DNA of 64,000 nt from Rhodococcus sp. SMB37 (lineage in GTDB: Bacteria > Actinomycetota > Actinomycetes > Mycobacteriales > Mycobacteriaceae), in contig NZ_SLVY01000005.1 in NCBI RefSeq assembly GCF_004345605.1, positions 124,001 to 188,000 of the forward strand, written 5' to 3'. Position 1 is the first letter of the stretch, and every line of letters starts with the position of its first letter. Position numbers and translations under genes: made by a program. Positions 59,303 to 64,000 of the stretch are shown here, one piece after another. The notes beneath the pieces were generated by a model. The model had not been told where the DNA came from and did no database searches. It saw only the letters and a program-made list of their open reading frames with translations.

Positions 59303-59908
59303 CTACTGGTCCTCGGTCGGTTCTGCGGCGATACGCTCGACGACCGGTTGCAGGTCGCTCGCGAGGAGCTCGGTCAGATAGACCGCCGCGACCCGATGCT
59401 CACGATCGAGGACGATGGTGGTCGGCACCACGGAGGTCGGGTAGTTGCGGCCGAGGGCGAGCAACGAGCGCATCGCCGGATCGTAGATCGACGGGTAGCC
59501 GATCTGTTGGTCGGTCACGAAGTCCTGCGCCTTGTCGCGCTGGTTGTCGCGCACGTTGATGCCCAGGAACGCAACCCCGAGGTCCTTGGTCTCCTGGTAG
59601 ACCTGCTCGAGGTCGTCCGCTTCGCTTCGACACGGCGCGCACCACTGACCCCACACGTTGAGGACCACGACCTCACCCGCGAAGTCGTCGAGCGAGATCG
59701 TCTCGCCCTCGTTCATGAGGTCCTCCCCCGTCAACGTGCCGAGGGTGCCGCGGTCCGCAGGCGGATCGTAGAAGATGCGGGTCTGGCCGCCGGGTGAGAC
59801 GAAGTCGAACGTACCGCCGGTCGCGACCGCATCGGTGCCCGTCGCGCAGGAAGACAGAAGCACGACACCGAACAGCAACCCGGCAATCGCGTGAAGTGCC
59901 TTTCTCAT
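59303..59908 (-). CDS. TlpA/ResA-like thioredoxin lipoprotein
   Basis: About 201 residues from the ATG at 59908, which overlaps the upstream stop by ATGA. The frame is open further upstream only inside that gene. Signal peptide with lipobox LLSSC (Cys21), then a thioredoxin fold with the active site WGQWCAPCRSE (about 91-101) and the conserved cis-proline in TSVVPTTIV. It keeps apocytochrome cysteines reduced outside the membrane, receiving electrons from CcdA encoded 2 bases downstream. Counterpart of Rv0526. Confidence 0.92.
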   Translation of the reverse strand: MRKALHAIAGLLFGVVLLSSCATGTDAVATGGTFDFVSPGGQTRIFYDPPADRGTLGTLTGEDLMNEGETISLDDFAGEVVVLNVWGQWCAPCRSEADDLEQVYQETKDLGVAFLGINVRDNQRDKAQDFVTDQQIGYPSIYDPAMRSLLALGRNYPTSVVPTTIVLDREHRVAAVYLTELLASDLQPVVERIAAEPTEDQ

Positions 59909-60555
59909 GCGCCGTGGACGTTGGGGTCGGATGCGCCCGCCGGCTCGGAGTAGACGAGGTCGACGAGGGTGTCGCCCTCGTAGACCAGAGACGTGAGGGA
60001 AGCGAGGCTGCACTGCCGGTGCCGCGGGTCGTGCCACAGGCGTTCGCCTTCGAGGAACCGGCGCAGCGTCCACACCGGCAGTTGATGGCTCACGCACACG
60101 GCCTCGCGACCGGCAGCAGCGACACGCGCAGTATTGACCGCGGCCAGCATGCGATGCGCGATCTGCAGGTAAGGCTCACCCCAGGACGGGGTGAACGGGT
60201 CGCGCAGTTTCCACCAGTGACGCGGGCGGCCGAGGGCACCGTCGCCGACAGCGACCTTGAGCCCTTCGAAATCGTTGCCCGCCTCGATGAGGTTCTCGTC
60301 GGTGCGGATCTGGAGACCGTGCTTCTGCGCGATCGGCGACGCGGTCTGCTGGGCACGCTCGAGCGGCGAGGCGACAACGTGCGCGATGTCGTGGTCGGCG
60401 AGGGAGGCCGCAACGGCCCGGGCCTGTGCTTCGCCGGTGACCGACAGCCGGAAGCCGGGCAGGCGACCGTAGAGGATGCCGGACGGGTTGTGCACCTCAC
60501 CGTGCCGCAGCACGTGCACGATGGTGCGGGTCTCGGACGGGGCGGCTTCGGTCAC
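59905..60555 (-). CDS. Histidine phosphatase / phosphoglycerate-mutase-family protein
   Basis: A 216-residue histidine phosphatase. LRHGEVHNPSGILYGRLPG (about 16-34) contains the catalytic His18 of the LRHGE motif, with further conserved ASPLERAQQTA and the second catalytic His in CVSHQLP (about residue 156). It is the Rv0525 counterpart beside hemL. Substrate unknown. The early gene in the ccd/res operon, coupled to the TlpA gene downstream. Confidence 0.88.
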   Translation of the reverse strand: MTEAAPSETRTIVHVLRHGEVHNPSGILYGRLPGFRLSVTGEAQARAVAASLADHDIAHVVASPLERAQQTASPIAQKHGLQIRTDENLIEAGNDFEGLKVAVGDGALGRPRHWWKLRDPFTPSWGEPYLQIAHRMLAAVNTARVAAAGREAVCVSHQLPVWTLRRFLEGERLWHDPRHRQCSLASLTSLVYEGDTLVDLVYSEPAGASDPNVHGA

Positions 60556-60625
60556 GTGCGTGTTCCTCAGGTCGATGAAAGCGGATGAGTGTGTCGGGGT
60601 GCTCTCAGGTCAGAGCCCTCGCTGG

Positions 60626-61951
60626 TCAGGATGCAGTGGCGGCCGCCGCTGCCTTCGCCGCGTGCGGGAGTGCGTCGGCGATCCTGGAGAACGCATCGTC
60701 GTCCAGAACCGACGAGACGAACCACGTCTCGAATGCGCTCGGAGGTGCATACACGCCGTGTGCGAGCAGGGCGTGGAAGAATGCGGGGAACCGCCAGGTC
60801 TGTGCGGCCTTCGCCTCGTCGTAATTGGTGACGGGGTCCTCGGTGAAGAAGACACTGAGCATCGTCCCGGCATTCTGGATCCTGTTCGGAACGCCCGCGG
60901 CGGTCAGCGCATCTCCGAGAAGCCCGCCGAGTGTGGCGGAGTTCCGCTCGAGTGCCGCATACACGTCGGTGTCGGCTGCGTGCAGGCTCGCGAGACCGGC
61001 CGCAACTGCGACGGGATTACCGGACAACGTCCCCGCCTGGTAGACCGCGCCGGCGGGCGCAAGATGTGCCATGACGTCAGCACGACCGCCGAACGCAGCG
61101 GCAGGCAGGCCACCGCTCATGACCTTTCCGAAGGTCATGAGGTCGCCCGCGACACCGTCGATGCCGTACCAGCCCGTGGCACTCGCACGGAACCCGGTCA
61201 TGACCTCATCCATGATCAGCAGGGCGCCGTGCTCACGGGTCAATGCGCGCAGTCCCTCGTTGAACCCGGGGACGGGCGGGACGGTGCCCATGTTTCCTGC
61301 GGCGGCTTCCGTGATCACCGCGGCAATCGCGCCCGGGTGCGCGTCGAAGGCTGCGCGCACGGCGTCGAGATCGTTGTACGGCACGACGAGGGTGTCCTCG
61401 GCCTGCGCCCCGGTCACACCGGGCGAAGTGGGCAGCCCGAACGTCGCGAGCCCGGAACCGGCGTCGGCGAGCAAGGCGTCGACGTGACCGTGATAACAGC
61501 CCGCGAACTTGATGATCTTCGTGCGCCCGGTGAATCCGCGCGCGAGACGCACCGCGCTCATGGTGGCCTCGGTCCCGGAGTTGACCAACCGGACCTGCTC
61601 GACGGGCGCGATCCGAGCGACGATCTCCTCGGCGAGTTCGACCTCACCGGCAGTCGGTGCGCCGAACGACAGACCCGATGACGCGGTGGTACGCACGGCC
61701 TCGACGACAGCGGGGTGCGCATGGCCGAGGATCAACGGACCCCACGAACACACCAGGTCGACGTAGGACTTTCCGTCGACGTCGGTGAGCGTGTAGCCGG
61801 ATCCCGAGGCGATGAAACGAGGCGTCCCGCCTACCGAACCGAACGCGCGGACCGGGGAATTGACCCCGCCGGGAGTTACCTTCGATGCCCGGGTGAACAG
61901 TGCCGTCGATTCGGCGTCGTGGACAGAGGAAGCAGCGGGAGTCGCAGTCAC
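60626..61951 (-). CDS. hemL: Glutamate-1-semialdehyde 2,1-aminomutase
   Basis: A 441-residue fold type I PLP aminotransferase. The PLP lysine lies in [20 protein letters not shown] (about 270-289). The conserved [19 protein letters not shown] (about 28-46) near the N-terminus is specific to HemL. Converts glutamate-1-semialdehyde to 5-aminolevulinate, the first haem precursor in the C5 pathway, and so fits with the haem-handling genes downstream. GTG start at 61951. Upstream GTG/ATG options lack ribosome sites. Confidence 0.96.
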   Translation of the reverse strand: MTATPAASSVHDAESTALFTRASKVTPGGVNSPVRAFGSVGGTPRFIASGSGYTLTDVDGKSYVDLVCSWGPLILGHAHPAVVEAVRTTASSGLSFGAPTAGEVELAEEIVARIAPVEQVRLVNSGTEATMSAVRLARGFTGRTKIIKFAGCYHGHVDALLADAGSGLATFGLPTSPGVTGAQAEDTLVVPYNDLDAVRAAFDAHPGAIAAVITEAAAGNMGTVPPVPGFNEGLRALTREHGALLIMDEVMTGFRASATGWYGIDGVAGDLMTFGKVMSGGLPAAAFGGRADVMAHLAPAGAVYQAGTLSGNPVAVAAGLASLHAADTDVYAALERNSATLGGLLGDALTAAGVPNRIQNAGTMLSVFFTEDPVTNYDEAKAAQTWRFPAFFHALLAHGVYAPPSAFETWFVSSVLDDDAFSRIADALPHAAKAAAAATAS

Positions 61952-62100
61952 GACGTCCAGTGTCCCAGTTTCCCCCGATTTGCCAAAAAGTCGATCGGTG
62001 TGCGATAAGCGTTGTGATACGGATCTCACAGCGAGATTCGAGCGTGCCGAGTAGTCGCGAAGCCTCCACTGGACGGCGTTGCGGTCATAGGGTCGCAGGC

Positions 62101-64000
62101 ATGGTGACTACAGGTGAACATCTGAGCAAGGCCCTCGACGGCGCATGGCACAGCGCACGCGAGCGCGCCCGGACGAACATGGCCGACCCGGCATTCGCAC
62201 CGCACTACACCCCAGACCTCGAACAGGCCCGCGCGATCACACTGAAGCAGATGCGGCTCCTCGCAGAGCACGGTTACGCCGAGTCGGGCTTCTCCGTCGA
62301 GTCCGGTGGCACCGGAGATGCCGGTGGCGCCGTTGCGTCGATCGAGATGTTGGCGATGTCCGACCTGTCGCTGATGGTCAAGGCCGGTGTGCAGTGGGGA
62401 TTGTTCGGCGGAGCCATCGAGAATCTCGGCACGCAGCGTCACCACGACAAGTACATCTCGCCCCTGATCGATCTGGACCTGCTCGGCTGTTTCGCCATGA
62501 CGGAGACCGGTCACGGCAGCGACGTGCAGGCCCTCGAGACCACCGCGACATTCGACCCGGCCACAGATGAGTTCGTCATCCACTCCCCCACGGCGTCGGC
62601 ACGCAAGGACTACATCGGTGGCGCCGCGCAGCACGCCGAGGTCGCCGCAGTGTTCGCCCAGCTGGTGACGAAGGGTGAATCGTACGGCGTGCACTGTTTC
62701 GTCGTTCCCATCCGCGACGACGACGGCAACGACCTTCCCGGTGTGACGACCTCCGACTGCGGCTACAAGGGCGGGCTGCCGGGCGTCGACAACGGCCGGA
62801 TCATCTTCGACAATGTGCGGGTCCCGCGCGGGAACCTGCTCAACCGGTACGCGGACGTCGACGCGGACGGCACCTACACCTCCGACATCGAGAGTGGGAG
62901 CCGCCGCTTCTTCACCATGGTCGGCACCCTCGTCCGAGGACGGGTTACCGTCGGCGGGTCGGCCGGCGCCGCGGCCCGTGTCGCGTTGTCGATCGCGACG
63001 CGGTACGCGCTGCTGCGTCGTCAGTTCGACGCGCCGGGTCGCGACGACGAGGTGCTCCTTATGGATTACCTCGTCCACCAGCGACGACTGCTGCCGCACA
63101 TCGCGAAGTCCTACGCGCTGGGTTTCGCTCAGAACGAGCTGATCTCGACGATGAACCGCATCCAGTCGGTACCGACGGGCGAGGTGGATCCGCAGGAACA
63201 GCGTGAGCTCGAGGGACGCGCAGCCGGCCTCAAGGTGGCCAACACCTGGCACGCCGCCCGCGCCATCCAGGAAGCGCGCGAGGCATGCGGCGGCGCCGGT
63301 TACATGGCCGAGAACCGGTTGACCGCACTGCGCGCCGACGTCGACGTGTTCACCACGTTCGAGGGCGACAACCACGTGCTCACGCAGCTCGTCGCGAAGG
63401 AGTTGCTCACGGCGTATGCCGACGAGGTCCGCGGGATGAGCCCCGTGGAGTGGATGCGGTTCGCCGCCGACACGATCTCCGATGTCGTGAAGAAGCGCAC
63501 CGCGGCGCAGCAGATCATCCAGACGATCCTCGATACGCGCCAGGACAACGAGGAGGACGGCAGCCTCTTCAACCGGGGCACGCAGCTCACGATGTTCGAG
63601 GACCGCGAGCAGTACCTCCTATCGACCGCAGCGCGGCGCCTGCAGGCCGCCACCAAGCGCGAGGACAACCCGTTCGACGCATTCAACTTCGTGCAGGACC
63701 ATGTGCTGCACGCCGCCCGGGCCCACATAGACCGTGTCGTCCTGGAAGCGTTCGTGGCGGCCATCGACGACTGCAAGGACGAGGCCGCGTGCAATCTGCT
63801 CTCGGACCTGTGCGATCTGTTCGCGCTGACGGTCATCGACGAGGACAAGGCGTGGTTCATGGAGCACCGGCACCTGTCGGTCGAACGCTCCAAAGCGGTA
63901 CTGCGCGGGATCAACGAACGCTGCCGCACATTGCGGCCGCACGTGATGACTCTCGTCGAGGGCCTCGGTGTGCCCGAGTATCTGCTCGGCTCGGCAATGC
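62101..64000 (+). CDS. Acyl-CoA oxidase/dehydrogenase-type flavoenzyme, 3' end cut by window
   Basis: ATG at 62101, open to the right edge (more than 633 codons). FAD-type acyl-CoA dehydrogenase N-terminal and middle regions: [18 protein letters not shown] (about 131-148) is the typical FAD-binding turn, and the [11 protein letters not shown] segment follows. The C-terminal helical half carries [12 protein letters not shown] and the catalytic-glutamate motif [15 protein letters not shown] (about 418-432), which has the EGDNxVL form of peroxisomal-type acyl-CoA oxidases rather than short acyl-CoA dehydrogenases (about 380 residues). A further domain beyond residue 450 supports the oxidase-like fold. 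Divergent from hemL with about 150 bases between. It introduces the alpha,beta double bond in acyl-CoA. Substrate unknown. Confidence 0.92.
   Translation, partial: MVTTGEHLSKALDGAWHSARERARTNMADPAFAPHYTPDLEQARAITLKQMRLLAEHGYAESGFSVESGGTGDAGGAVASIEMLAMSDLSLMVKAGVQWGLFGGAIENLGTQRHHDKYISPLIDLDLLGCFAMTETGHGSDVQALETTATFDPATDEFVIHSPTASARKDYIGGAAQHAEVAAVFAQLVTKGESYGVHCFVVPIRDDDGNDLPGVTTSDCGYKGGLPGVDNGRIIFDNVRVPRGNLLNRYADVDADGTYTSDIESGSRRFFTMVGTLVRGRVTVGGSAGAAARVALSIATRYALLRRQFDAPGRDDEVLLMDYLVHQRRLLPHIAKSYALGFAQNELISTMNRIQSVPTGEVDPQEQRELEGRAAGLKVANTWHAARAIQEAREACGGAGYMAENRLTALRADVDVFTTFEGDNHVLTQLVAKELLTAYADEVRGMSPVEWMRFAADTISDVVKKRTAAQQIIQTILDTRQDNEEDGSLFNRGTQLTMFEDREQYLLSTAARRLQAATKREDNPFDAFNFVQDHVLHAARAHIDRVVLEAFVAAIDDCKDEAACNLLSDLCDLFALTVIDEDKAWFMEHRHLSVERSKAVLRGINERCRTLRPHVMTLVEGLGVPEYLLGSAM

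Noticed and set aside
62145-62570. Short plus-strand frame inside the acyl-CoA oxidase-like gene
   Set aside because: It is out of frame with the real gene, which starts at 62101 and has no stop before the window end.

Overview
The window is high-GC chromosomal DNA from a mycolic-acid actinomycete, most likely Rhodococcus. The evidence is an uninterrupted gene complement with mycobacterial gene order, wild-type-looking rpoB/rpoC, hadA-hadB (FAS-II dehydratase), a complete mce operon, many GTG/TTG starts and many ATGA/GTGA translational overlaps. No CRISPR array, rRNA operon, prophage or intact insertion sequence is visible. Gene order matches, from memory, two blocks of the M. tuberculosis chromosome: around Rv0524-Rv0566 (hemL to yajQ) and around Rv0634B-Rv0668 (rpmG to rpoC). 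Here they lie next to each other.

Layout. 1-3 kb: the end of a thioesterase gene, two DUF202 membrane proteins, a small Tat-exported Rieske lipoprotein and a DHA2-type MFS exporter. 3-5.5 kb: a ferredoxin/ferredoxin-NADP reductase fusion (FprB type) divergent from a SixA-like phosphatase. 5.6-31.6 kb, nearly all on the minus strand: tRNA-Tyr, tRNA-Thr, tRNA-Met, rpmG, hadA-hadB, tRNA-Trp, secE-nusG, rplK-rplA, rplJ-rplL, then a complete mkl-yrbEAB-mceABCDEF-mas-mas lipid-transport operon sitting between rplL and rpoB-rpoC. 31.7-50.8 kb: yajQ, htpX and the whole menaquinone pathway (grcC1, menJ, menG, menD, menC, menB, menE, menA) with a mannosyltransferase, a phosphate permease, a VOC protein and DUF proteins between. 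50.8-54.4 kb: a holin-like membrane protein, a small HTH regulator with a Clp_N-only protein under a striking palindromic promoter, a cysteine desulfhydrase, DUF4229 and bldC. 54.4-62 kb: a ParA-like ATPase, the System II cytochrome c maturation set (ccsB, resB, ccdA, a TlpA-like thioredoxin), a phosphoglycerate-mutase-family protein and hemL. A decayed TnpB insertion remnant interrupts the ccdA-resB junction. 62.1 kb to the end: an acyl-CoA oxidase/dehydrogenase cut by the window edge.

Functionally the right half is a respiration block (quinone, cytochrome c and haem precursor supply). The left half is a gene-expression block with a lipid importer embedded in it. The observations I would follow first are the four-half-site operator with a predicted leaderless promoter for the HTH/Clp_N pair, the TnpB remnant that keeps its right-end hairpin, the position of the mce operon, and the GTAAC direct repeats found at two separate promoters.
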